A stretch of 64,000 nucleotides of DNA from Promethearchaeota archaeon (GTDB lineage Archaea > Asgardarchaeota > Lokiarchaeia > Sigyniarchaeales > SOKP01). The stretch is from the NCBI GenBank assembly GCA_019057795.1, contig JAHLWS010000071.1, forward strand, positions 1 to 64,000. The letters are read 5' to 3'. Below the pieces are notes generated by a model. It saw nothing but the letters and a program-made list of their open reading frames with translations. It was not told the DNA's origin and did no database searches. A program made the position numbers and the translations under genes. Of this stretch, positions 1 through 8,374 are shown one piece after another (position 1 is the first letter of the stretch; every line of letters begins with the position of its first letter).

Positions 1-2
1 AC

Positions 3-344
3 CTTATTTTCATCGGATGGAATCTTGGAATTTTATACTCATATTACATTGATCAATTTGAAGATCGCATAAGTTTAAAAAGCTTACTTTACAAAAATTA
101 AATAGGAGTTGATTATAAAAAAAATCGAACAGACTTTTTAATAACAGCAATTCACTTAATCGTATTCAAATTTTTTAATATTCCTGGTGTTTATTTTAGA
201 AAAACTAAGTATCCGGAGGCTCTAAAGTTATTTGAAGATGCCCTTCAAATTTTAAATAATTTAAATTTAGATGATGAACCAATAACAGAGACTCTAAAAG
301 AAAATATAGAATTTCTTAAAAGTAAAATAGAAAATAATGAATAA
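3..344 (+). pseudogene. remnant of a TPR-like protein, broken by an in-frame stop
   Basis: One reading frame runs in from the window edge to a TAA at 342-344, interrupted by a TAA at 99-101. The part after that stop has no ATG, GTG or TTG codon, so it cannot easily be a gene on its own. Its C-terminal part, with YPEALKLFEDALQIL, has the spacing of a TPR helix. I read it as the decayed 3' end of a TPR-like gene. The upstream piece may belong to a different gene, and homology was not tested. Confidence 0.35.
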
Positions 345-418
345 ATTTTAAGTTTTAGGAGTATATAACATAAAATTAAGTTAAATAAGGTTTAGAAAAA
401 TCAAAGGACAAAAAAATT

Positions 419-661
419 TTATTTTACTTCTATCTTTTTCTTTTCTTTCTTTTCTTCTTTAATTTTAAGTAGAATTAATTTTAAAATCCCTTTATCTAAA
501 GTTGCTTCAATTTTATCTTCATCAATCATTTCTGGCAAAATATAAGATCTAAAGTAGCTTGAACTACTGTATTCTCTACGGACATAGCCTTTATCTTTTT
601 CTTCATGTTCATTCTTTTGTTCTCCCTTAATTTCTAAAGTTCCATCATGAATGAAATGCAC
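419..661 (-). pseudogene. N-terminally truncated Hsp20 small heat-shock protein
   Basis: These 80 codons, from a GTG, match only the C-terminal half of an alpha-crystallin (Hsp20) domain. The strand motif GTLEIKGE comes first, then the charged loop with YVRREYSSSSYFRSY, then DKGILKLIL, and a basic tail with an IEV motif (the usual I-x-I/V anchor). A normal archaeal Hsp20 is about 140-160 residues, and the early part with the usual DLPG segment is missing. The frame closes six codons upstream of the GTG, and I see no matching sequence in the other frames nearby. It is probably a relic of a small heat-shock chaperone. Confidence 0.65.
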
Positions 662-842
662 GCTCCTAAACGCAAATTAGACGATATACTAAAAAAGATA
701 GTATAAAAATAAGTTTTTATGAAATATAAATAATAATTTTAAAGTAAGCTTATTTCTTAACTTCTCTTTTTCCGATTCTAACGCTTCTAATCACATTAAG
801 AAGAATAATTGCTATTCGATAGTTTTAGAAATATTATTTAAT

Positions 843-870
843 GACTCCTAGCCCCACCCTAGATTTTGTT
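843..870. repeat. left arm of an inverted repeat matching the right end of the 2685-2803 element
   Basis: The arm starts GACTCCTAGCCCCACCCT. It matches the reverse complement of 2776-2803, which starts GACTCCTGCCCCACCCT, over about 28 bases with a one-base gap and two or three differences. The two arms point inward and bracket 843-2803, which carries a winged-helix gene and a 7TM gene. This could be the terminal repeat of a mobile cassette or a fragment of a second copy of the small element. Confidence 0.5.
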
Positions 871-875
871 TTTGA

Positions 876-900
876 AAAAAAAGATCACAAATCTTTTTTT
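876..900. repeat. perfect 10-bp hairpin
   Basis: AAAAAAAGAT at 876-885 pairs with ATCTTTTTTT at 891-900 around a CACAA loop. It lies just inside the left repeat arm. It could be a transcription terminator or part of a mobile-element end. Confidence 0.5.
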
Positions 901-1104
901 AAACTATCTTCCCTTGGATACTTTATAATCTAACTCAAATTTAAGCTTTATTCCCCAGAATTGAGGACAAATTCTAATAATTGCATATTATGTCCTCAAC
1001 ATTGGAGAAAAATTATTGGTAACATTAAAAATGAGGTTCAGATTTTCGTTTTCATAAAATAATCTTTCTTTTATATGCAAAAAACGATTTTAAATAACCA
1101 AAAA

Positions 1105-1114
1105 TTTATATAAG
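1105..1114 (+). promoter_or_regulatory. TATA box upstream of the winged-helix gene
   Basis: TTTATATAAG preceded by an A-rich BRE-like tract. It lies about 130 bases before the ATG at 1242, so it implies a leader of roughly 100 bases. A weaker AT-rich alternative lies near 1225. Confidence 0.35.
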
Positions 1115-1241
1115 TTTACATTCTTCTATTTTTTATTGATTTGACAATATGAATAAAAAAAAATATTTGATATTCATAAAATAGCGAGTGGTTTATGGCT
1201 TGTTATCTGATATAACAATTAAAACATAATATAATATTAAT

Positions 1242-1805
1242 ATGACTCTACAGAAAAGTTTTACCAAAAATCCTAGTTCAAATAAAACTAGTTTTAACTT
1301 AAATAATTTATCAATGCGAGAGTTTGAAGCCTTTCTGATTTTTTTAAGGCACGAAGGAGAAGAATTAAGTGTTTTGAAAAAATTTATCGATTTGAGTTTT
1401 AATTATACAAGCAGAACAAAGGCTTATGATTACATCAATAGCTTATGCAAAAAAGGTTTTGCATACAAGAAAACGACTCTTGAAAAGGGAAAAAAAGTAA
1501 CGAGAATTTTTATCAGAAAAAAAATTAGAAAAGAATACGAAAAGTTTATACTACCCACGATTGGAACTATAAAAGAATCGCTGAAAGATGTTTTCGAAGA
1601 ATATATAGATGACCTTAAAGATGTGGAAAAAATACGTGAGAAATTTCGAACATATACAGAAACTGTTTTATTATCAATTAATAATTTTTTAGTAAATGAG
1701 CCTGTAAAAACTTTAAAGAGTGAAAGATTCCAAAAAAAGTTATATGACACGATTTGGAAATATTTTAGGGCTGAAATGCTAAAATACGAAATGTTTTCAA
1801 AATAA
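1242..1805 (+). CDS. winged-helix DNA-binding protein
   Basis: The 187-residue protein has a helix-turn-helix core at about residues 25-95: SMREFEAFLIFLRHEG, a recognition-helix stretch SRTKAYDYINSLCKKG, then a basic wing ending in RIFIRKKI. This layout resembles archaeal MarR/TrmB-like regulators. The C-terminal 90 residues are predicted helical and could dimerise. The ATG at 1242 is the first in frame. The 7TM gene follows after 76 bases on the same strand, so the pair may be co-transcribed. The regulated target is unknown. Confidence 0.6.
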   Translation: MTLQKSFTKNPSSNKTSFNLNNLSMREFEAFLIFLRHEGEELSVLKKFIDLSFNYTSRTKAYDYINSLCKKGFAYKKTTLEKGKKVTRIFIRKKIRKEYEKFILPTIGTIKESLKDVFEEYIDDLKDVEKIREKFRTYTETVLLSINNFLVNEPVKTLKSERFQKKLYDTIWKYFRAEMLKYEMFSK

Positions 1806-1881
1806 AAGAGAATAATTTATAAAATTTAACAACTAGATTTAATTGCAAATTTTTAATATTTAATTAAAAGATGGGTAAAAA

Positions 1882-2601
1882 TTGTTACTTCAGGGCGCTT
1901 TAACAGAAAGAATAATTATAGTTTGTATATTTCAGATATGGCCAATTATATATTATTCTTTTTTTGCGTATAAATTATTAAAACGCACAAAAAATCGTTC
2001 AACAGCCACTCTAAGTTGCCTTTTTATTTTTAGTGCACTTGCTTTATTCCTTGCTATTGTTTCAATTATTCTTGCAAATACCCCTTTTGCATATCTCTGC
2101 TATGTAATTGCTTTTTATACGTTTATATTCGCTCATAGTTTTATAGTAATTTTTAGTTGGCTTATCGTAAATCTTGACAGGAAATTATCTTACAAGTATT
2201 ATTTAGGGATTTTAATTTATGGAATCTTATCAACTTATGTCTTCTGGATAGGAATATTTTTAGAAGGGATTAGATACGATTCTGGCACAGATTGGGTACC
2301 TGTTTTTAGCTGGTTATTTCTTTTTATCAGTTGGAGCTACGTAACAATTTTTTTAATCGTTCCCGAGATAATTTTAGCGGTAAAGCTAATAAATATATTT
2401 GAAGGTGTAGCACTAAAGCGAAGAATTAAATTATTTATTCTTAGCGTATTTTTAGAATTTGCTATTGTACTTCTCATAATTTTATATAATACTTGGATAA
2501 ACAATTCTGATTTCAAGGTAATTTATTTATTTGTAGTGCCACCCTTAAGTACGTTAGCAGCTTATTTTATTTACAAGAGCTTTGGAAAAGGATTGGAATA
2601 A
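1882..2601 (+). CDS. seven-helix integral membrane protein of unknown function
   Basis: The 239-residue protein consists of about seven hydrophobic segments joined by short loops. Basic clusters (KLLKRTKNRS near residue 33, KRRIKLF near 180) suggest which loops face the cytoplasm. The start is a TTG at 1882; the ATG at 1871 is in another frame. The overall 7TM layout resembles the sensory membrane modules found in some archaeal signalling proteins, but there is no kinase or other soluble domain and I do not recognise the family. It follows the winged-helix gene inside the inverted-repeat bracket. Confidence 0.5.
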   Translation: MLLQGALTERIIIVCIFQIWPIIYYSFFAYKLLKRTKNRSTATLSCLFIFSALALFLAIVSIILANTPFAYLCYVIAFYTFIFAHSFIVIFSWLIVNLDRKLSYKYYLGILIYGILSTYVFWIGIFLEGIRYDSGTDWVPVFSWLFLFISWSYVTIFLIVPEIILAVKLINIFEGVALKRRIKLFILSVFLEFAIVLLIILYNTWINNSDFKVIYLFVVPPLSTLAAYFIYKSFGKGLE

Positions 2602-2684
2602 TTTAATTTGAATAATTTAAATATTCAAAGTTCTATTTTATAACCTCTTACTTAATTAAATTCTCAATAAATAGTTTAAAAGGT

Positions 2685-2803
2685 GACTCCTAGCCCCGGG
2701 ACCTAATAATAAGGTCTGAAACTAAATAGGGAGAGAAGGGTGAAACGAAGTGTGCGTTCAAACACACTACCAAAAGACAAAAATCCAGGGTGGGGCAGGA
2801 GTC
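2685..2803. mobile_element. 119-base MITE-like element or structured RNA with terminal inverted repeats
   Basis: The ends pair as GACTCCTAGCCCC (2685-2697) with GGGGCAGGAGTC (2792-2803), leaving one bulged A. Two internal hairpins are visible: GACCT / AGGTC around 2700-2716, and GTGTG / CACAC around 2750-2767. The element is clearly more GC-rich than its surroundings. A T-run follows at 2804-2808. It lies in the otherwise gene-free stretch 2602-2963, where I see nothing else. There is no open frame and no tRNA or 5S signature. It is either a miniature inverted-repeat transposable element or a non-coding RNA ending in a terminator. Confidence 0.5.
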
Positions 2804-2963
2804 TTTTTTAGATGTTATAGTCACATTTTTAAATTTTAGTTTATATTTCTGTCGATTTTTCTCTAATTCTCCCTTTAGTTGTAATTATTATTATTACATA
2901 CTCTAATAAACTTTTGTGTGATTGAAATTGAAGATTAATTTATAATTTTTTTTATGTATAATA

Positions 2964-3694
2964 TCAAGGTTTTTGAAGAACATTTAAAGCAATTTCTGTT
3001 GAAATTTTTGCTTCTTCGATGGTAACCATTCCAATTGTTGAGCAACATATATTATGCTTAGAGATATATTCAAATGCTTTGAGTGGCTCTAATTTACCTG
3101 CTGCTAAAGTTTTCATTCCTATAAAATAATGGTCTTTATGACTATTTACAATATTTTCCAACTTTTTTTGTTCTCCCATGAACATTCCTCGAGCGTTAAA
3201 GGGAATTAGAAAAGCTTTAACATAAGGAATGTGTTCGAAAGCATGTTCTAAAGTAGAAACGGGGTTATGAGCTGCAATTCCGGGAATTATCCCTTTTGAC
3301 TTAATCTCGTCTAATAACTTTATTAAGTTGTCATCCTTCTTATCCGAAATCAATCCGTGCGCGAAAATCAACTTAGCATCTAGTTTTGCAAGTTCTTCAA
3401 TTAAGGGATCGGGTCCAGGAAAAGTAGAGCCTATTATTATAAAATCGTTATGAGTTTCTGCCATTATTCTGGCAGCTTCACTAATCTTACCTGCGGGCAC
3501 TAATTCTATACCCCGCCCTCCAGCTTCATAGCACGCTTCTAATATCTCTAACACCGCTTCCGTGTTATGTAAAAACTTTTTGCGGTAAATTCGGGCGTTT
3601 TTTCCAAACTGCGAAGCCCCTAAAAAAGGTGAGGTCCCTGTCGAAACTAATGGGATTTGTTGGCCTTCTATTATATAAAAAATAATATATCCAC
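2964..3694 (-). CDS. TIM-barrel protein related to aldo/keto reductases, start probably frameshifted
   Basis: The frame from the GTG at 3554 codes for 196 residues. The C-terminal part (MKTLAAGKLEPLKAFEYIS, then STIGMVTIEEA) is like the end of an aldo/keto reductase barrel. Upstream of that GTG the same frame stays open to 3695 and encodes protein-like sequence containing IPLVSTGTSPFLGASQFG, which looks like the first barrel strand and loop, yet it has no ATG, GTG or TTG. A GTG at 3694 would become the start if one base were added to the A-run at 3677-3682. The true gene therefore probably spans 2964-3694. The substrate is unknown. Confidence 0.55.
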
Positions 3695-3809
3695 TTTAAT
3701 TTGTTAGTTTTTTAAGAAAAATTTATTAAATAATTTTAATGAATTATAAAAAATATAAAAAGGTGTACATCCAAATTAAATTAAATTAATTAAAGAAAAG
3801 TGTATAAAA

Positions 3810-5633
3810 ATGACAGACCCAAATGCTATAAAAAATAATCCTTTTAAAGAGTTAGGTGAATTTCCCGAGAAGAAATACCACGATGGATACACCCTCGATT
3901 CAACGTACATTACAGTGAGAGATGGGGTTAAAATTGCTGCAACAATTTGCCTTCCTAAGGGACTTTCTCCCGATGAAAAAATCCCAACATTAATAACTCA
4001 AACGAGATATTGGAGAGCGATGGAATTGAGAATTCCATTTAGATGGCTTTTTGATAGTATGATAACAAACGCTCCAAACCCCGAAATTATTACTTGTCGA
4101 GGCTATGCTCTCATTTATACTGATGTTAGAGGGACAGGGGCATCATTTGGTACAAGAATAATACCATTTTCCGATGAGGAAGTAAAAGATGGCTCTGATA
4201 TAGTTGATTGGATTATAACACAGCCTTGGTCAGATGGAAATGTAGTTTCTAAGGGGATTTCATACACAGCAACTACGACAGAATTATTTTCTGGAAATAA
4301 TCATCGAGCAATAAAAGCGGTTATGCCCGGACACGGATATTGGGACCCATATACTGATGTAGCTTTCCCAGGAGGTTGTTATGACCATGCCTTTATGCAG
4401 ATGTGGTCATTTCTAGGAAAAAATTTAGATTTAAACAGCCCTAAAGTTTTTTCGCAAATAATGCCAGAAGTCTGGCTATTTGTCAAAGGCGTAAAACCAG
4501 TAAGCTCTGATATGGATCAAAAATTATTACAAGTTGCTATAAGTCAACATGAATCAAATCAATATGTATATGAACATACAGTAAAGATGGATTTTCGCGA
4601 CGATAAGCTTCCTGACGGCACTTTTTTTGACGATATTAGTATTTTTGCTCGAAAAGAAAAAATTGAAAGTTCAAAGGTTCCAATTTTGGCTTGGTGTTCG
4701 TGGTATGATTCAGGGTATGGAGATGCAATTATTAATCGATTTATGAACTTAAGTAATCCCACGATTGCTATTTTAGGTGATTGGACTCATGGAGCTGGAT
4801 TACCCGCAAACCAATTTTATCCAGAACGGACCATAGTGACTCCAAAACCACGAGATAGAATTAATACTTGGATCAATTTCTTCGATAAATGCGTATATGG
4901 CGATGGAATACAAGGAAAAATAATATATTATTACACCTTAGCAGAAGAGAAATGGAAGAAATCGAGAGTTTGGCCCCCAAAAGGGCACTCTTATCAAAAA
5001 TGGTATTTTTCAGAAAATTATTCTTTAACGAGAGAAGAACCAGCGACTGATGTTGGAGCTGATAAATACAAAATTAATTTTCGGGCCACAACTGGACGAA
5101 ATAATAGGTGGTGGGCACTATTAGATTTGCCTATAACATACTACAATAGAAATAAAATTGATGAGAAACTCCTATGTTATACAAGCCAACCATTCGGATC
5201 TGATATCGAAATCACGGGGCAAATAATTTTATGCCTATATTTGGCATCAACACACGAGGATGGCGCAATATTTGCCTATTTTGAAGATGTAGATGGAAGT
5301 GGGAATGTTACTTATATAACTGATGGAGAATTTAGATTGATTCATAGAAAAATTTTATCTACAGAACCGCCATATAAAATATTAACCCCGTACCATAGCT
5401 ATAAAAAAGAAGATTCTTCGCCTCTTATTCCAGGAGAGATAACAGAGGTTAAGTTTGGATTGCATGCAACTTCAGTTCTTATTAAAAAAGGACATCGAAT
5501 TAAAATTGCCATTGCTGGAGCAGATAAAGATACGTTTATACGTTATCCTACAGAAGGAAGACCAATAATTACTGTCTCTCGAAATAAAGAATTTCCCTCT
5601 TATATTAAACTTCCAATTATAACGAAGGAGTAA
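3810..5633 (+). CDS. CocE/NonD family (S15-like) alpha/beta hydrolase
   Basis: This 607-residue protein has the X-Pro dipeptidyl-peptidase fold. The hydrolase core has DVRGTGAS at about 105-112, nucleophile Ser151 in GISYTATT, probable acid Asp300 in WYDSGYGD and His327 in GDWTHGAG. A C-terminal jelly-roll follows (about 400-600). The family cleaves Xaa-Pro dipeptides, acyl esters or beta-lactams, and peptide cleavage is my guess here because amino-acid catabolic genes follow. The nucleophile elbow lacks the usual Gly two residues after Ser (SYT rather than SYG). There is no signal peptide, so it should be cytoplasmic. Confidence 0.8.
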   Translation: MTDPNAIKNNPFKELGEFPEKKYHDGYTLDSTYITVRDGVKIAATICLPKGLSPDEKIPTLITQTRYWRAMELRIPFRWLFDSMITNAPNPEIITCRGYALIYTDVRGTGASFGTRIIPFSDEEVKDGSDIVDWIITQPWSDGNVVSKGISYTATTTELFSGNNHRAIKAVMPGHGYWDPYTDVAFPGGCYDHAFMQMWSFLGKNLDLNSPKVFSQIMPEVWLFVKGVKPVSSDMDQKLLQVAISQHESNQYVYEHTVKMDFRDDKLPDGTFFDDISIFARKEKIESSKVPILAWCSWYDSGYGDAIINRFMNLSNPTIAILGDWTHGAGLPANQFYPERTIVTPKPRDRINTWINFFDKCVYGDGIQGKIIYYYTLAEEKWKKSRVWPPKGHSYQKWYFSENYSLTREEPATDVGADKYKINFRATTGRNNRWWALLDLPITYYNRNKIDEKLLCYTSQPFGSDIEITGQIILCLYLASTHEDGAIFAYFEDVDGSGNVTYITDGEFRLIHRKILSTEPPYKILTPYHSYKKEDSSPLIPGEITEVKFGLHATSVLIKKGHRIKIAIAGADKDTFIRYPTEGRPIITVSRNKEFPSYIKLPIITKE

Positions 5634-5650
5634 ATTAACTCATTAAATAG

Positions 5651-6022
5651 GTGATAGAAAAAATGGAAGAAATTTTACCAAGTTTAAAAGGTATGTTAAA
5701 AGATGCAACTATTATAAAGTCAGATGCAACCAGATTTGAAATAACTATAACAATACTTAATAAAATTAACGGTAATGTGGCAGATCCTGACGAAATTTTA
5801 GTTATGCTAAAAATGTATGGTGGGTTAAAGGAAGATGTTCCCATGGAAATAGATATCAACAACGAAACGCAGATTATCGAACTAAAATTTCAAACTGAAG
5901 AAGACTTTAAAAAAATCCAAAAAATAATGGAAACTATCTGGGATGATGCGGTGGATTTGCTCGAACAAGCCTCACAAGGCGATTTTAGTCGCATTAAAAA
6001 CATTCCTAATATTGACGATTAG
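5651..6022 (+). CDS. conserved-looking small acidic protein, function unknown
   Basis: The 123-residue soluble protein starts at GTG 5651 or more probably ATG 5663. It alternates predicted strands and helices and ends in a very acidic tail (IKNIPNIDD). I recognise no motif. It begins 18 bases after the S15-like hydrolase on the same strand and is probably co-transcribed with it, so a helper or unrelated passenger role is possible. Confidence 0.5.
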   Translation: MIEKMEEILPSLKGMLKDATIIKSDATRFEITITILNKINGNVADPDEILVMLKMYGGLKEDVPMEIDINNETQIIELKFQTEEDFKKIQKIMETIWDDAVDLLEQASQGDFSRIKNIPNIDD

Positions 6023-6043
6023 TTTTAACTTCTTTTTTTATTT

Positions 6044-7030
6044 TTAATTCACTGTTTTTGTATGTTTTTGTTTTAACAAAGAGAAGAAGTCAGATAAATC
6101 GATATTTCCCCCGCTAATTATTAACCCAATTTTTTTTTCTTTAATTAACGACGGTTCTATATCACCATACAATAATCCTGCTAAGGGAACTGCTCCCGAA
6201 GGCTCTACAACTAATTTCATGCGCTCCCAGTAGAATTTCATAGCATCAATTATTTGCTCTTCGGTAACCGTAATAATACCGTTGACGAACTTTTGGATTA
6301 TAGGAAATGTTTTTTCCCCCACTGAAGTTCTCAATCCATCAGCAATAGTATTTGGGTTTTCTACGGGTACCCTCTTTCCTAATTGAAACGACCTAAACGT
6401 ATCGTCAGCGTTTTTAGGTTCTATACCTATAACTTTAATTCTCGGATCCAGCCCTTTAGCTGCTATAGAGCATCCACTAATTAGCCCACCTCCGCCAACA
6501 GGGACAAGTAATACGTCAAGAGTTCTATAATTGCTGATAAATTCATAAGCAGTAGTTCCTGCACCAAAAATCACGTTATAGTCGTCGAAAGGGTGAATTA
6601 GTCTATATCCGTTCTGTTTTATTAATTCAGCGGATATTTTGTCTCGATCACCCGGCTGATTCCCACATAAAACGACTTCAGCCCCATAACCACGTGTAGC
6701 AGCTATTTTAGATGGTGTTGCATTATTGGGCATGACAATTGTAGCTTTAATGTGTAAAATTTTAGCTACTAAAGCAACCGCTTGAGCAAAGTTCCCTGAC
6801 GAGTGAGCAATAATTCCCCTCTCCCTTTCTTGCGAAGGTATGTGACTTATACCATTCCAAGCCCCCCTGAACTTAAACGAACCTGTTCGTTGAAAATTTT
6901 CACATTTTACTATTACTCGTTTAGCACCTGTCAACGAATCTAAAGTTCTGCTAGTCATCAATGGCGTTCGGTTTACAACTTGGGACACTATTTTATCGGC
7001 AAGTTTTATGTTTTTAAATATTTTAACCAA
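6044..7030 (-). CDS. threonine dehydratase / serine racemase family PLP enzyme
   Basis: A 328-residue fold-type II PLP enzyme. Lys53 in TGSFKFRGA should form the Schiff base, and the phosphate-binding loop VGGGGLISGC lies at about 178-187. Members deaminate L-threonine or L-serine to 2-oxoacids, or racemise serine or aspartate. It has no C-terminal ACT domain, so it resembles the catabolic short type and not the feedback-inhibited biosynthetic IlvA. The enolase-superfamily gene lies upstream on the same strand with a 98-base gap. Confidence 0.85.
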   Translation of the reverse strand: MVKIFKNIKLADKIVSQVVNRTPLMTSRTLDSLTGAKRVIVKCENFQRTGSFKFRGAWNGISHIPSQERERGIIAHSSGNFAQAVALVAKILHIKATIVMPNNATPSKIAATRGYGAEVVLCGNQPGDRDKISAELIKQNGYRLIHPFDDYNVIFGAGTTAYEFISNYRTLDVLLVPVGGGGLISGCSIAAKGLDPRIKVIGIEPKNADDTFRSFQLGKRVPVENPNTIADGLRTSVGEKTFPIIQKFVNGIITVTEEQIIDAMKFYWERMKLVVEPSGAVPLAGLLYGDIEPSLIKEKKIGLIISGGNIDLSDFFSLLKQKHTKTVN

Positions 7031-7128
7031 CCTCTTAATCGTCGTTTATAAATCTAATGTTCAATTTAGAGCGTTTATTTGTTTTTATTTGTTAGTAATA
7101 ATAAATGTGTGTAATCTTAAAAAAAAGT

Positions 7129-8304
7129 TTATTTTTCCAATATAATAGTGTCTCCTATAGCGAATCTATCCAAAGCATTTTCGTCTAATTTTATACCCCA
7201 TCCAGGACCCTCAGGTACTTTTGCCATTCCATCATTATAATCTATAGGCTTTAAAATTAGATCATCTTCTAGCATTTCTTGTCCAAATAATTCTGTCGCG
7301 TAATCAACAAACGGATATTTTGCGGTTGCAAAGTGGATATGCATCGCTGAAGCAATTCCTAACGGTTGGTTATGTAAAACAACGCCCAAGCCACGCATTT
7401 TTGCGTAATCCAAGGCTTTTAGGGCTTTTGTTACTCCTCCTGGACGATCAGAGTTTAACCCTAAAACTCTTACTGCTTTTAATTCGACTAGCGTAATAAA
7501 ATCTTTTAACGAAAAAAATCCCTCGTGAGACATTAAAGGAACATTAACTCTGCTTTGAACGTAAGCCATCCCTAAATAGTCCGATGCATTCACTGGTTCT
7601 TCGGCAAAGTCAATTCCATAAGGCTCAATGGCTTTAATAGCTCGAACGGCCATTGAAGGACTATAAGCTTGATTGTAATCTACACGTAAATTAATTTTGT
7701 TTCCAAAAATCTTTCTTATTGCTTGTAAGATTTTTACGTCGTCTTCAACGCTTTTTCCGAGCTTTAGTCGAAAATTTCTAAACCCTTTTTTGTAATAGGT
7801 TCTTACAAGTCCTTTCATTAACATTGGGGCTCCTAAAGGTATAAGCGCCGCTAAAGGAATCTTGTCTACGAACTTTCCACCCATGCAATAACACGCAGGT
7901 AAATCAGTTATATGACCCATTAAATCGTAGCAAGCCATATCGATCATTCCTTTAGCTGCTTCGTTACGCGCCAAGTTTACATCCATTCGATAATTTATCT
8001 TCTCGATATTGAATGGGTTTTCACCTAAAATATACTTAGCTAAACAATTTTTTATTGCATCAATAATCTGGTTGGGCGATACGCCAGTCTCCGGTAACCA
8101 GAGAAACGCTTCTCCTAATCCTATATTTCCAAGTTTACTAATAAGTTTACAAATTACGAAATCTCCCCCAAGCCATGCCTCTTCTGCAGCAATTGCCATT
8201 CCTAAATTCCCTTCCCCTTCGCCCATTGCCTTTATAACGTAGTCTTTAAATGGCACATGTAAAGGAGTTAATTCAATGCTAGTTATTTCATCTTTTATAG
8301 TCAT
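7129..8304 (-). CDS. enolase-superfamily (mandelate racemase / muconate-lactonizing-like) enzyme
   Basis: The 391-residue protein has the capping domain and modified TIM barrel of this superfamily. Metal-ligand candidates are Asp209 (LRVDYNQ), Glu235 (FAEEPV) and Glu261 (SHEG). The usual K-x-K acid/base pair appears as R-x-K (FRLKLG, Lys181). The opposite lysine of racemases (normally in an NIK motif) is replaced in LGLNSDRPGG. This favours a dehydratase or one-base reaction over a classical racemase. The start is ATG 8304. The dehydratase downstream on the same strand suggests a shared role in amino-acid or hydroxy-acid breakdown. Confidence 0.75.
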   Translation of the reverse strand: MTIKDEITSIELTPLHVPFKDYVIKAMGEGEGNLGMAIAAEEAWLGGDFVICKLISKLGNIGLGEAFLWLPETGVSPNQIIDAIKNCLAKYILGENPFNIEKINYRMDVNLARNEAAKGMIDMACYDLMGHITDLPACYCMGGKFVDKIPLAALIPLGAPMLMKGLVRTYYKKGFRNFRLKLGKSVEDDVKILQAIRKIFGNKINLRVDYNQAYSPSMAVRAIKAIEPYGIDFAEEPVNASDYLGMAYVQSRVNVPLMSHEGFFSLKDFITLVELKAVRVLGLNSDRPGGVTKALKALDYAKMRGLGVVLHNQPLGIASAMHIHFATAKYPFVDYATELFGQEMLEDDLILKPIDYNDGMAKVPEGPGWGIKLDENALDRFAIGDTIILEK

Positions 8305-8374
8305 ATTAAATCAAATAGTTTTGTTTTGGTAATAATAAAAATAAAAAAAAAATTAAATTAATAATTTATTGATT

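Larger units (their letters stand above)
662..1241. other. 580-base gene-free stretch
   Basis: No convincing coding region on either strand. It contains an outer inverted-repeat arm (843-870), an A/T hairpin (876-900) and a good TATA box (1105-1114) ahead of the winged-helix gene. The rest is AT-rich sequence with no structure I recognise. Confidence 0.6.

Noticed and set aside
99..101. recoded stop (pyrrolysine or selenocysteine) in the TPR-like remnant
   Set aside because: The codon is TAA, which is not recoded to either residue, and the downstream part lacks a start, so decay is simpler.
2685..2803. tRNA or 5S rRNA gene
   Set aside because: The 7-bp end stem and the TTCAAA loop suggest a tRNA at first, but there is no T-arm next to the acceptor stem, no D-arm and no anticodon arm. 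5S consensus blocks are absent.
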